Numbered from the stretch's first letter, positions 1 through 6,074 are shown. The stretch is DNA of 6,188 nt from Clostridiales bacterium (GCA_012799165.1 JAAZLU010000075.1:1-6188); one strand, 5' to 3'. Notes: generated by a model not told the origin, from the letters alone. A program made the numbers and translations.

Positions 1-2
1 AT

Positions 3-407
3 GCATTCAGACTTCTTAACGAGACCGAAGCCTTCGTGCAGCTGATATTCCCGCATAAGCGCAATTTTTCCAAGTATGAACTCGCCCTGGCAGGAAGCTG
101 CGTGAGCATATGCATCACCGGCGGACCGATAAAGGCGAATTATCTGGATCTCATAAAGCCCCTCAGGGAGGGCAAGGATACCAAGAGCAGGCAGCTTTTA
201 GAGACGCTGGAGAGCTTTATGCTGGATGCGGGGCTTTCGACCGCGGTGACAGCCAAGCTCATGGATATACATGCAAATACGGTGCAGTACAGGTTGAAGC
301 GCATAAAGGATGCGCTGGGCGTGGACATAACGGGAACGAGCATAGTCCCGGGCCTCATGATGTCATTGGCTGTGTCCAGAGTAGAAAAAGAAGTGCGCTC
401 GTTCTGA
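3..407 (+). CDS. PucR/CdaR-family transcriptional regulator, C-terminal part (5' end outside window)
   Basis: The reading frame is open from the first complete codon at position 3 to TGA at 405-407, so only about 134 C-terminal residues are present; the GTG at 36 is internal, not a start. The last ~70 residues form the C-terminal helix-turn-helix of PucR/CdaR-type regulators: a helix with 'LLETLESFMLDAG', then 'TAKLMDIHANTVQYRLKRI' as the turn and recognition helix, followed by 'KDALGVDI'. The family usually has a variable N-terminal sensing region, a GGDEF-like middle and this DNA-binding end; the 60 residues before it probably belong to the middle region. Its stop overlaps the dusB start by one base, so the two are very likely co-transcribed and translationally coupled. 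The ligand and target genes cannot be told from this fragment. The family call is firm; any specific function would be a guess. Confidence 0.82.
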   Translation, partial: AFRLLNETEAFVQLIFPHKRNFSKYELALAGSCVSICITGGPIKANYLDLIKPLREGKDTKSRQLLETLESFMLDAGLSTAVTAKLMDIHANTVQYRLKRIKDALGVDITGTSIVPGLMMSLAVSRVEKEVRSF

Positions 408-1390
408 TGAAAGACTTTCGCAAATTAATAGAAAGCGTCGACGCGCCGTTCGTTCTTGCGCCCTTGGCCGGGGTTACGGACAGCGTGTTTCGATATATAT
501 GCGCAAGACAGGGAGCAGGGATTTGTTACACGGAGATGATCTCTGCGAAGGGGCTTCACTACGGAAGCGCAAATACCGAAGATCTCCTGGATATGTGGAA
601 GGACAAAGCCCCCGTGGGCATTCAGCTCTTCGGAAGCGAGCCGGATATTATGGCGGAGGCGGCGGACAAGCTCGAAGATTTGCCTAATGTGCTGATCGAT
701 ATAAATATGGGCTGTCCGGTGCCCAAGATAGTCAGAAACGGCGAAGGATCGGCGCTGCTGCTGCAGCCCGAGCTCGCTTCAAGAATAGTGATGAAGCTGA
801 GCGAGGCCACGAGGAAACCCGTGAGTGTAAAGATGCGGGCGGGTTTCAGCGAGGTGGACATCGACTCGACGGTAGAGTTTGCAAAGCTTATGGAGCAGAG
901 CGGCGCGTCGGCGATAACGGTTCATGCGAGAAGTAGGGAGCAGTACTACTCGGGTACTGCGGACTGGGAAGCGATAAGGGCCGTCAAGCGGGCGTTGAAG
1001 ATACCCGTTATAGGAAACGGCGATGTGTTTTCTGCCGAAGACGCCATGAGGATGCTGGAGTTTACCGGCTGCGATCTGGTTATGATAGCCAGGGGCGCCA
1101 TGGGAAATCCATGGATATTCCGGGAGGCTCATGCGCTATATAAAGGCCTGTCGAAACCCGAGAGGCCATCGGCTGAGGAAGTAATTGCCCTCATCGAAGA
1201 GCATGCGCGCATGCAGGTGGAGGAGAAGGGCGAAAAGAGAGGAATCCTGCAAATGCGCAAGCATGCGAGCTGGTACAGCAAGGGGATTAAGGGTGCTTCC
1301 GCACTGAGGCGGCGGATAAACAGCGCGGAGAGTTTGGCCGAGCTTATGGAAACAACCGGCGAGCTGCAGAAGCTGCGGCAGTCGGAATAA
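407..1390 (+). CDS. dusB: tRNA-dihydrouridine synthase, DusB type
   Basis: This 327-residue FMN- and NADPH-dependent cytoplasmic enzyme reduces specific uridines in the tRNA D-loop or nearby to dihydrouridine. The N-terminal TIM barrel (about 1-240) shows the FMN-site motif 'APLAGVTDSVFR' (18-29), 'QLFGSEP' (73-79), the 'DINMGCPVPKI' strand (98-108) with the family's active-site cysteine at Cys103, 'KMRAGF' (142-147), the 'VHARSREQYYSGTADW' stretch (172-187), 'IGNGDV' (202-207) and the phosphate-binding 'IARGAMGNPW' (227-236). The rest is the helical C-terminal tRNA-binding domain. Length is normal for the family. The frame stays open upstream to 110, but ATG 407 is chosen because the Dus homology begins right after it, the length fits, and it overlaps the preceding TGA as TGATG. 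No strong ribosome binding site is visible, only an A/G-rich stretch near 383-393, which fits translational coupling. The dusB-greA-lysS order is common in clostridia. Dus is certain; the DusB subclass is inferred from sequence style and neighbours. Confidence 0.95.
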   Translation: MKDFRKLIESVDAPFVLAPLAGVTDSVFRYICARQGAGICYTEMISAKGLHYGSANTEDLLDMWKDKAPVGIQLFGSEPDIMAEAADKLEDLPNVLIDINMGCPVPKIVRNGEGSALLLQPELASRIVMKLSEATRKPVSVKMRAGFSEVDIDSTVEFAKLMEQSGASAITVHARSREQYYSGTADWEAIRAVKRALKIPVIGNGDVFSAEDAMRMLEFTGCDLVMIARGAMGNPWIFREAHALYKGLSKPERPSAEEVIALIEEHARMQVEEKGEKRGILQMRKHASWYSKGIKGASALRRRINSAESLAELMETTGELQKLRQSE

Positions 1391-1391
1391 T

Positions 1392-1398
1392 AAAGGAG
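1392..1398 (+). promoter_or_regulatory. Ribosome binding site of greA
   Basis: AAAGGAG lies directly after the dusB stop, 11 bases before the greA ATG at 1410. It is the strongest Shine-Dalgarno match in the left operon, which suggests greA is translated independently of dusB. Confidence 0.8.
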
Positions 1399-1409
1399 AA
1401 AAAAGCAAA

Positions 1410-1886
1410 ATGGGTGAAGAAATTTTACTTACGCAGGAAGGCTATGATAAAATCGTAGAAGAGCACGAATACCTCGTCTCGGTAAGGCGTGCGGAAGTTT
1501 CCGAACTGCTGAAGGAAGCAAAGTCCTACGGAGACCTTGCGGAAAATGCGGAATACGATGCCGCCAAGAACGAGCAGGCGGAGCTGGAAGACCGCATACT
1601 CAAGCTCGAGGCGATGATGCGCAACGGCAAGGTCGTTTCAGGGCACGAGCTTACGGGTGACAAGGTGAATCTGGGTCTGGGCGTTACCGTAAAGGATGTT
1701 AGGACTGAAGAACTTATGCACTTCATGATAGTGGGAATTACGGAGGCCGATCCCTTCGAGGGTAAAATATCCAACCAGTCCCCCATAGGCAAGGCGCTCT
1801 TGGGTCACAAGGTGGGAGATGTCGTAGAGATACATACCGAAAGCGGTGTGCTCAACTATAAGATAATGGAAATCACCAAGGATTAG
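1410..1886 (+). CDS. greA: Transcription elongation factor GreA
   Basis: GreA enters the secondary channel of RNA polymerase and stimulates cleavage of the backtracked transcript end, releasing stalled complexes. The 158-residue length is standard. The N-terminal antiparallel coiled coil (about 1-75) contains the signature 'GDLAENAEYDAAKNEQ' (41-56); its tip acidic residues, Asp42 and Glu45, match the pair that supports Mg2+ chelation in the polymerase active site. The C-terminal FKBP-like globular domain contains 'SPIGKALLGHKVGD' (124-137). The start is supported by the good ribosome binding site and the typical 'LT.EGYDKI' N-terminus. It lies 19 bases after dusB and 18 bases before lysS, so all three should be on one mRNA. 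GreA rather than GreB is favoured by the exact signature and by the lysS neighbour. Nothing looks unusual. Confidence 0.97.
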   Translation: MGEEILLTQEGYDKIVEEHEYLVSVRRAEVSELLKEAKSYGDLAENAEYDAAKNEQAELEDRILKLEAMMRNGKVVSGHELTGDKVNLGLGVTVKDVRTEELMHFMIVGITEADPFEGKISNQSPIGKALLGHKVGDVVEIHTESGVLNYKIMEITKD

Positions 1887-1904
1887 CATCAAGGATTAAA
1901 GAGA

Positions 1905-3869
1905 ATGAGCAAGCAGAATGTAAATCCGAATCTTTCGGCGGAAATCGCGGAGGAGCAGGAGAGCCCGGAGCTCGACGAGCAATGTCTCGTGCGGCGCGAA
2001 AAGTTGGCTGTGCTTCAGGCGGAGGGAAGGGATCCCTTCCTTCAGATTCGCTACGAGCGGACAGCCGACAGCGTAAAAATCAAGGAGAATTTTGAGGAGC
2101 TCGAGGGGAGCGAGCAGAGGATTGCCGGGAGGCTCATGACCATCAGGGACATGGGCAGGGCTTCCTTTTGCGATCTTCAGGACCAGGACGGACGCATCCA
2201 GATTTATGTGACAGTAAACGACCTGGGAGAGGAGGAGTACGAGCGCTTCAAAAAGCTGGACATCGGCGATATAATCGGCTGCGAGGGCTTTGTTTTCAGA
2301 ACCCGTCGCGGAGAGATTTCGCTGCATGTCAACAATTACACGCTTTTGAGCAAGTCCATAAGGCCGCTGCCGGATAAGTGGAGCGGCTTGAAGGATGTGG
2401 ACACGCGCTATCGCAGGCGCTATGTGGACCTCATAATAAATCCCGAGGTGCGAGAGACATTTAAGAAGAGGGCTAAGGCTCTGGCCGCGATTCGCAAGTA
2501 TTTCGACGATTTGGGTTACATAGAGTGCGAAACCCCCATACTCAATACGATTCAGGGTGGCGCGAACGCCAGGCCATTTGTCACTCATCACAATGCGCTC
2601 AACTTGGATCTGTATCTGCGCATTGCCACGGAGCTTCACTTAAAGCGCTGCATAGTCGGAGGGCTAGAGCGAGTCTACGACATGGGGCGCATCTTCCGCA
2701 ACGAGGGCATGTCCACAAAGCACAACCCCGAATTTACGACGATAGAGTTTTACGAGGCCTATACCGATGTGGAAGGCATGATGGAACGCACCGAAGGTTT
2801 GATGAAATATGTCGCCGAGGATGTTACCGGCGGATTGCAGTTGCCCTACGGCGAGTATATAATCGATTTTTCCAAGCCTTTCGCCAGAGTTACGATGACG
2901 GAGCTGGTAAAGCGCTACAGCGGTGTCGATTTCGATCAGGTTAAGACCAGAGAGGAAGCCGTCAAACTGGCTGAGGAGCATAATATAAAGGTCGAGGATA
3001 GGCACGAGCGTGGCGATATACTTTCGCTGTTCTTTGAGGAATATGCCGAAAAGGAGCTGATCCAGCCGACTTTCGTTCTCGAGCATCCCGTCGAAATTTC
3101 TCCGCTCTCCAAGCGCTGCGCGGACAAGCCCGAGCTTACACAGCGCTTTGAGCTGTTTATAGTCGGCAGCGAATTTGCCAATGCCTTCTCCGAGCTTAAC
3201 GATCCGATAGATCAGCGCGGACGCTTCGAGCATCAGGTTAAGCTGCGTGCCATGGGCGACTTGGAGGCCTCCGAGATGGACGAGGACTTCCTGATGGCCG
3301 TCGAGTACGGCATGCCTCCCACAGGCGGCTGCGGAATAGGCATAGATCGCTTCGTGATGCTTCTGACGAACAACCAGAGCATACGCGATGTGTTGCTCTT
3401 CCCGACGATGAAGCCGCTGGAAGGACAGACCTCGGGAGGCAAGTCCGGTGCTCAGGAAGCCTTAGAACAGGCAGCGAGCGATTTGGCGAAACTGGATCTT
3501 TCTAAAGTAAAGGTCGAGCCGCTGTTCGAGGAGGAGGTCGATTTCGAAACCTTCTCGAAGTCGGACTTCAGGGTAGTAAAGGTGTTGAATTGCGAGGAGG
3601 TTCCCAAGAGCAAGAAGCTTCTCAAATTTACTTTAGACGACGGCTCCGGAACGGATCGGGTAATCCTTTCGGGAATTAAAGAATTCTACAAGGCCGAAGA
3701 TTTAATCGGAAAGACCTTGGTGGCGATAACCAATTTGCCCGAAAGAAAGATGATGGGCATTCCTTCTCAGGGGATGGTCATATCGGCGATACACGAGTAC
3801 GACGGAAAGGAAGCCCTTAATCTGCTGATTTTAGACGACAGCATACCTGCAGGGGCGAAGTTGTATTAA
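1905..3869 (+). CDS. lysS: Lysyl-tRNA synthetase, class II, with C-terminal tRNA-binding (EMAPII/Trbp111-like) domain
   Basis: The enzyme joins lysine to tRNA-Lys using ATP, in the cytoplasm. Order of domains: helical start 'EQCLVRREKLAVLQAEGRDPF' region (about 25-45); OB-fold anticodon-binding domain (about 72-150, 'GRLMTIRDMGRASFCDLQD'); class II catalytic core from about 165, with motif 2 'RIFRNEG' (262-268, Arg265) and motif 3 'GIGIDR' (477-482, Arg482). The usual enzyme ends near residue 504 ('LLFPTMKP', about 490-510 aa in most bacteria), but this one has 654. A Gly/Ser/Ala/Glu-rich linker (about 505-544) leads to a ~110-residue domain with 'SDFRVVKV' (553-560), 'VPKSKKLLKF' (566-575), 'LSGIKEFY' (588-595) and 'NLPERKMMGIPSQGM' (610-624). 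That is the structure-specific tRNA-binding OB-fold found at the C-terminus of many bacterial MetRS and in Trbp111. The frame is continuous with no stop between parts, so this is a true fusion. The ATG at 1905 has AAGGA at 1891-1895, a modest ribosome binding site. Confidence 0.97.
   Translation: MSKQNVNPNLSAEIAEEQESPELDEQCLVRREKLAVLQAEGRDPFLQIRYERTADSVKIKENFEELEGSEQRIAGRLMTIRDMGRASFCDLQDQDGRIQIYVTVNDLGEEEYERFKKLDIGDIIGCEGFVFRTRRGEISLHVNNYTLLSKSIRPLPDKWSGLKDVDTRYRRRYVDLIINPEVRETFKKRAKALAAIRKYFDDLGYIECETPILNTIQGGANARPFVTHHNALNLDLYLRIATELHLKRCIVGGLERVYDMGRIFRNEGMSTKHNPEFTTIEFYEAYTDVEGMMERTEGLMKYVAEDVTGGLQLPYGEYIIDFSKPFARVTMTELVKRYSGVDFDQVKTREEAVKLAEEHNIKVEDRHERGDILSLFFEEYAEKELIQPTFVLEHPVEISPLSKRCADKPELTQRFELFIVGSEFANAFSELNDPIDQRGRFEHQVKLRAMGDLEASEMDEDFLMAVEYGMPPTGGCGIGIDRFVMLLTNNQSIRDVLLFPTMKPLEGQTSGGKSGAQEALEQAASDLAKLDLSKVKVEPLFEEEVDFETFSKSDFRVVKVLNCEEVPKSKKLLKFTLDDGSGTDRVILSGIKEFYKAEDLIGKTLVAITNLPERKMMGIPSQGMVISAIHEYDGKEALNLLILDDSIPAGAKLY
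3537..3866 (+). other. Appended tRNA-binding domain (TRBD) of LysRS
   Basis: This segment codes residues 545-654 of lysS. Motifs of the Trbp111/EMAPII family are all present: 'DFRVVKV', 'VPKSKKLL', 'SGIKEFY', 'LIGKTLVAITNL', 'ERKMMGIPSQGM'. The family binds tRNA by shape rather than by anticodon, raising tRNA affinity for its host enzyme, and often dimerises. The preceding linker (3417-3536) is rich in Gly, Ser, Ala, Glu and Lys and probably flexible. The domain uses the same codons as the core, so there is no sign that the join is recent. Confidence 0.93.
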
Positions 3870-3900
3870 GCTACATTCCTTCGTCAATTTAAAATCATTG

Positions 3901-3929
3901 TTGGGTTGGCAGAATCCAGTTGATATAAT
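3901..3929 (+). promoter_or_regulatory. Possible promoter between lysS and its terminator
   Basis: A perfect -10 hexamer TATAAT (3924-3929) lies 17 bases after TTGGGT (3901-3906), which matches the -35 consensus in only 3 of 6 positions. A second TATAAT lies at 3934-3939 without a good -35. In AT-rich intergenic DNA such matches arise by chance, so the call is weak. If active, transcription would begin near 3936 and meet the terminator about 60 bases later. Confidence 0.3.
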
Positions 3930-3966
3930 TTCTTATAATACACATAAGCATGCGCGTTCGATATAG

Positions 3967-4007
3967 ACTGAGGTTGAATAATTTATTCTGCCTCAGTTTT
4001 TTATTTT
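3967..4007 (+). terminator. Rho-independent terminator of the dusB-greA-lysS operon
   Basis: ACTGAGG (3967-3973) pairs perfectly with CCTCAGT (3991-3997). After a two-base internal mismatch region, GAAT (3976-3979) pairs with ATTC (3985-3988), leaving a 5-base loop. A T-rich tail, TTTTTATTTT (3998-4007), follows at once. It lies about 100 bases after the lysS stop in the correct orientation. On the minus strand the hairpin is not followed by a T-tract, so it should terminate mainly rightward transcription. Confidence 0.9.
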
Positions 4008-4058
4008 AAGTCGAATTTAACCCTATTTTCTGAAACATGAAACTACTAGTTGCAATTG

Positions 4059-4085
4059 TGCTTACTGAGCGGCATAGTGTAAGCA
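4059..4085. repeat. Small inverted repeat downstream of the kinase gene
   Basis: TGCTTAC (4059-4065) is the exact reverse complement of GTAAGCA (4079-4085), separated by 13 bases. It sits about 46 bases beyond the stop of the minus-strand kinase gene, where an mRNA 3' end is expected, but no T-tract follows on either strand. It could stabilise the 3' end of the two-component mRNA. No better terminator for that operon is visible in 3870-4130. Confidence 0.35.
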
Positions 4086-4130
4086 TAAGTACAACAAAGA
4101 AGGTTACTATGGATTATGCAAACTAAAAGC

Positions 4131-5156
4131 TCATATATCCGCGCGTGTGCTCGTGTTGCCGAGCGGGTAGAATTTTATCGTAAATTCTGCTCCGCCGTTT
4201 CTGCCATTTTTCGCCGTTAAAGTTCCGCCTTGAGAGGCTATGACCATCCTCGAAAGCGCAAGTCCTATTCCGATGCTCGACGGTGCTGAATTGCGCCCCT
4301 TGTAGAATCGTTCAAAGAGATGAGGAATATCTTCCGGAAGAAAGCCCTTGCCGTCGTCGCTTACAGTTATCTCGGTAAAAATAGGCGTCTGCGAAGCCTT
4401 AATCCTGATGAAGCCGCCCGCATCCGTGTGCTCCATGCAATTTTTAATTATATTTCCCAAAGCCTCGCTGCTCCATCCCAAATCACCGACAAAACTTTCG
4501 TCTCCAATCTTGGTCTCTAAAGCTATGCCTTTGAGCTCCATAGGGACGAGCAACGGTTCTGCGGAACGCTCGACAAGTTCCGCGACACTCACCCTGATGC
4601 TCTCAAATCGGGCCGTGCCTGAATCGAGCTTTGCAAGCTTAAGCAATACCTCTATGAGCCACTCCATGCGGCTTAAAGTTCGTTTAAGCTCGCGCGCAAG
4701 AGCTATGCGCTTCTCGGCATCGATATCTCCTGCTGAAAGCATCGAAACTGTAAGGTTCATGGATGTAAGCGGAGTCCTTAGCTGGTGAGATATATCCGCC
4801 ATTGCCGAACTGAGCCACAGCTTCTCGCTTCTTAAGGCATCTGCCTGCTCGCTCAAGCGAAGTGTGAGCTTGCATATCTCGCTGTAGAGTATCGCAAGCT
4901 CTCCTTCCACATTGCCTTCGGATATGAGCCTTTCGCTGCCGTGAAGTGCCCTGTCTATAAGTTCGGAAAGTCTAGAGATTTCACGGTAGCGCCGGTTCAC
5001 ATAGTAAAGAAAGACTGCGATATAAAAGATCCCTGCGGCGAGGGCAAACAGCCACGCAAATCCGGGAAAGAAAAAAGCCAACGCGCATAGCACAGCGGTT
5101 CCCAGCATATAGATGATAAGCTGTTCTTTAATTTCGGGATTTCTTATCAGTTTCAT
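4131..5156 (-). CDS. Membrane sensor histidine kinase of a two-component system
   Basis: This 341-residue inner-membrane kinase should autophosphorylate and pass the phosphate to the response regulator encoded just upstream. Two hydrophobic helices (about 13-30 and 33-52) are separated by only 'PG' plus a residue or two, so there is almost no external domain. No HAMP domain is evident; a short helical linker (about 53-110) leads to the dimerisation helix with the H-box 'DISHQLRTPLTSM' (121-133, phospho-acceptor His124). The ATPase domain has the N-box 'EALGNIIKNCMEH' (231-243, Asn235/Asn239), G1 'DDGKGF' (267-272), F-box 'LFERFYKG' (280-287) and G2 'IGIGLALSR' (295-303). All catalytic elements are intact. 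The start at 5156 has GGAG 12 bases upstream, a little far; an in-frame TAA immediately before ATG rules out a longer protein. Size, topology and the neighbouring transporter fit the intramembrane-sensing kinases that pair with ABC transporters (BceS-like in layout). The 'SHQLRTPL' H-box differs from the BceS type as I remember it. Confidence 0.94.
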   Translation of the reverse strand: MKLIRNPEIKEQLIIYMLGTAVLCALAFFFPGFAWLFALAAGIFYIAVFLYYVNRRYREISRLSELIDRALHGSERLISEGNVEGELAILYSEICKLTLRLSEQADALRSEKLWLSSAMADISHQLRTPLTSMNLTVSMLSAGDIDAEKRIALARELKRTLSRMEWLIEVLLKLAKLDSGTARFESIRVSVAELVERSAEPLLVPMELKGIALETKIGDESFVGDLGWSSEALGNIIKNCMEHTDAGGFIRIKASQTPIFTEITVSDDGKGFLPEDIPHLFERFYKGRNSAPSSIGIGLALSRMVIASQGGTLTAKNGRNGGAEFTIKFYPLGNTSTRADI

Positions 5157-5201
5157 TTATAATTCAGGCTCCATTAATCCGAAAAAGCAATGCTTTCGAG
5201 C

Positions 5202-5867
5202 TCAGTCGAGTCTATAGCCCATTCCGCGCACGGTCTTTATGATGGTCGGTTCTGCCGGATTGTCCTCTATCTTTTCGCGTATTCGCTTTATGTATACCGT
5301 AAGGGTGTTGTCATTTACGAAGTCGCCGGCGATGTCCCAGATTTCTTCAAGCAAGCGCTCGCGAGTAAGAAGAATTCCCCTGTTCGTGGCGAAAAGCATA
5401 AGGATGCGATATTCAAGAGCCGAGAGCTGAACCTCCTCGCCGTTCTTCGTAACAATTCCCTTTTCGCTGTCTACGACTATGTTGCCAAATTGAATCGATG
5501 CGCCGGCGTTGCGCCCTCTAATGACCCGCCTTATGCGGGCAACAAGCTCTCGAGGCCTGAAGGGCTTTGAAATATAATCGTCTCCGCCTATTTCGAGGCC
5601 CTTTACTATGCTGCCCTCGTCGGAAGACGCCGTAAGGAATATGACGGGGGTATCGCTGAAGGTCCGGATTTCCTTAAACAAGGAAAAGCCGTCGCCGTCT
5701 GAGAGGTGTAAATCGAGAATAATAAGGTCGTAGTTCTTATTCCTTAAAGAAACGAGAGCAGAAGCACTTCCGGTGGCGCTCTCAACGAGGAAGCCCTCGG
5801 ATGACAGAAACGCGGAAAGCGATTTTACTATACTCTCATCATCTTCTACGATAAAAATACTCTGCAT
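5202..5867 (-). CDS. OmpR/PhoB-family response regulator
   Basis: A 221-residue cytoplasmic DNA-binding regulator. The receiver domain (1-115) has the acidic pocket Glu8-Asp9-Asp10 ('VEDDESI'), phospho-acceptor Asp52 in 'IILDLHLSDGDG' (49-60), switch residue Thr79 in 'FLTA' and Lys101 in 'SKPF'. The C-terminal winged helix (about 125-220) shows 'LSALEYRILMLFATN' (148-162), the recognition-helix region 'NDNTLTVYIKRIREKI' (185-200) and the wing 'IKTVRGMGYRL' (210-220). The length is typical and every key residue is present. The ATG at 5867 has an ideal ribosome binding site. The kinase gene follows after 45 bases on the same strand, so they form an operon. OmpR-family proteins bind tandem direct repeats as dimers; a matching 11-bp-period repeat lies upstream at 6026-6044, between this gene and the divergent transporter gene. 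The specific signal is not known from the sequence; a peptide antibiotic or envelope stress is inferred from context. Confidence 0.95.
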   Translation of the reverse strand: MQSIFIVEDDESIVKSLSAFLSSEGFLVESATGSASALVSLRNKNYDLIILDLHLSDGDGFSLFKEIRTFSDTPVIFLTASSDEGSIVKGLEIGGDDYISKPFRPRELVARIRRVIRGRNAGASIQFGNIVVDSEKGIVTKNGEEVQLSALEYRILMLFATNRGILLTRERLLEEIWDIAGDFVNDNTLTVYIKRIREKIEDNPAEPTIIKTVRGMGYRLD

Positions 5868-5874
5868 GGCAATA

Positions 5875-5879
5875 CTCCT
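5875..5879 (-). promoter_or_regulatory. Ribosome binding site of the response regulator gene
   Basis: AGGAG on the minus strand lies 7 bases before the ATG, an optimal spacing. It fixes the start at 5867. Confidence 0.8.
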
Positions 5880-5889
5880 GAATTGAGCT

Positions 5890-5952
5890 TCTGATTGACC
5901 GCCCTTATTGAATGCGCATCCCTTTGAGCATATATTAACACATCCAATCAGA
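5890..5952 (-). repeat. 8-bp inverted repeat in the response-regulator mRNA leader
   Basis: TCTGATTG (5890-5897) and CAATCAGA (5945-5952) are exact reverse complements 47 bases apart. The enclosed sequence contains a second palindrome, ATGCGCAT (5912-5919). In the minus-strand transcript the proximal arm would end about 10 bases before the AGGAG ribosome binding site, so a folded leader could affect translation. This is inferred from pairing only. Confidence 0.4.
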
Positions 5953-5970
5953 TTTCGTATGCGTTTCTGG

Positions 5971-6003
5971 GAGCGTGTCCGCGTTGCAAGTACGCTCGCG
6001 AGC
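5971..6003. repeat. Nested palindromes in the divergent control region
   Basis: GCTCGCGAGC (5994-6003) is a perfect 10-bp palindrome. Overlapping it, GAGCGT (5971-5976) pairs with ACGCTC (5992-5997). The patch is GC-rich within an otherwise AT-rich region. It could be an operator, or a hairpin near the 5' end of the response-regulator mRNA; the two pairings are mutually exclusive. Confidence 0.4.
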
Positions 6004-6011
6004 CATTAAAT

Positions 6012-6040
6012 ATTATTTAGCAGAGTCACTTTATTGTCAC
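6012..6040 (-). promoter_or_regulatory. Putative promoter for the two-component operon
   Basis: On the minus strand GTGACA (6035-6040, 5 of 6 against TTGACA) is followed after 17 bases by AATAAT (6012-6017, 5 of 6 against TATAAT). Transcription would start near 6005, giving a leader of about 137 bases. Its -35 element overlaps the -35 of the opposite promoter. No clearly better promoter closer to the gene was found, although an AT-rich stretch near 5930-5940 has -10-like sequence with a poor -35. Confidence 0.42.
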
Positions 6041-6044
6041 TTTA
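6026..6044 (+). promoter_or_regulatory. Direct repeat, likely response-regulator binding site
   Basis: TCACTTTA occurs at 6026-6033 and again at 6037-6044, an exact 8-bp match with an 11-bp period. That is one helical turn, the geometry of tandem sites bound by OmpR/PhoB-family dimers. It overlaps the -35 elements of both divergent promoters, as expected of an activator or autoregulator site. The regulator gene lies about 160 bases away. The repeat is seen directly; the binding protein is inferred. Confidence 0.55.
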
Positions 6045-6061
6045 CTTTGATATCCTCTAAT
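6034..6061 (+). promoter_or_regulatory. Promoter for the divergent ABC transporter gene
   Basis: TTGTCA (6034-6039, 5 of 6) and TCTAAT (6056-6061, 5 of 6) are separated by 16 bases, with an AT-rich start region and a short leader of about 20 bases before the ATG at 6090. The slightly short spacer and the direct repeat over the -35 suit regulation by the neighbouring response regulator. Confidence 0.55.
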
Positions 6062-6074
6062 TGTAAAAATTCAA

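Noticed and set aside
110..406. Upstream extension of the dusB frame overlapping the regulator gene
   Set aside because: The extra ~99 residues are Gly/His/Gln-rich with no Dus homology and overlap a gene with clear helix-turn-helix motifs in another frame. The conserved Dus sequence begins after ATG 407.
1896..2639. Long minus-strand open frame (247 codons) opposite lysS
   Set aside because: It is a codon-bias shadow of lysS. The translation has no recognisable motif and no separate promoter or ribosome binding site was seen.
2664..3233. Second long minus-strand open frame (189 codons) opposite lysS
   Set aside because: It lies wholly opposite conserved LysRS catalytic sequence, and its composition is what that sequence forces on the other strand.
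4095..4126. AGAAGG-like ribosome binding site followed by ATG and a 5-codon frame (MDYAN, stop at 4124-4126)
   Set aside because: Too short to support as a gene, no promoter linked to it, and such matches are frequent by chance. It could be a remnant or a chance match.
3870..4130. Possible mobile element or attachment site in the AT-rich gap between operons
   Set aside because: No terminal inverted repeats, target duplication, integrase or tRNA-like sequence was found; the gap is explained by convergent gene ends.
5157..5174. Mini-frame ATG GAG CCT GAA TTA TAA on the minus strand, ending exactly where the kinase ATG begins
   Set aside because: Its GGAG is better read as the kinase ribosome binding site, and the mini-frame has no good site of its own. 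It does show that the kinase cannot start further upstream.
5183..5197. Small hairpin (AAAGC/GCTTT) between the regulator and kinase genes, T-rich on the minus strand
   Set aside because: The stem is only five to six AT-rich pairs with a three-base loop, and the T-run is part of the stem, so it is unlikely to terminate or attenuate transcription.
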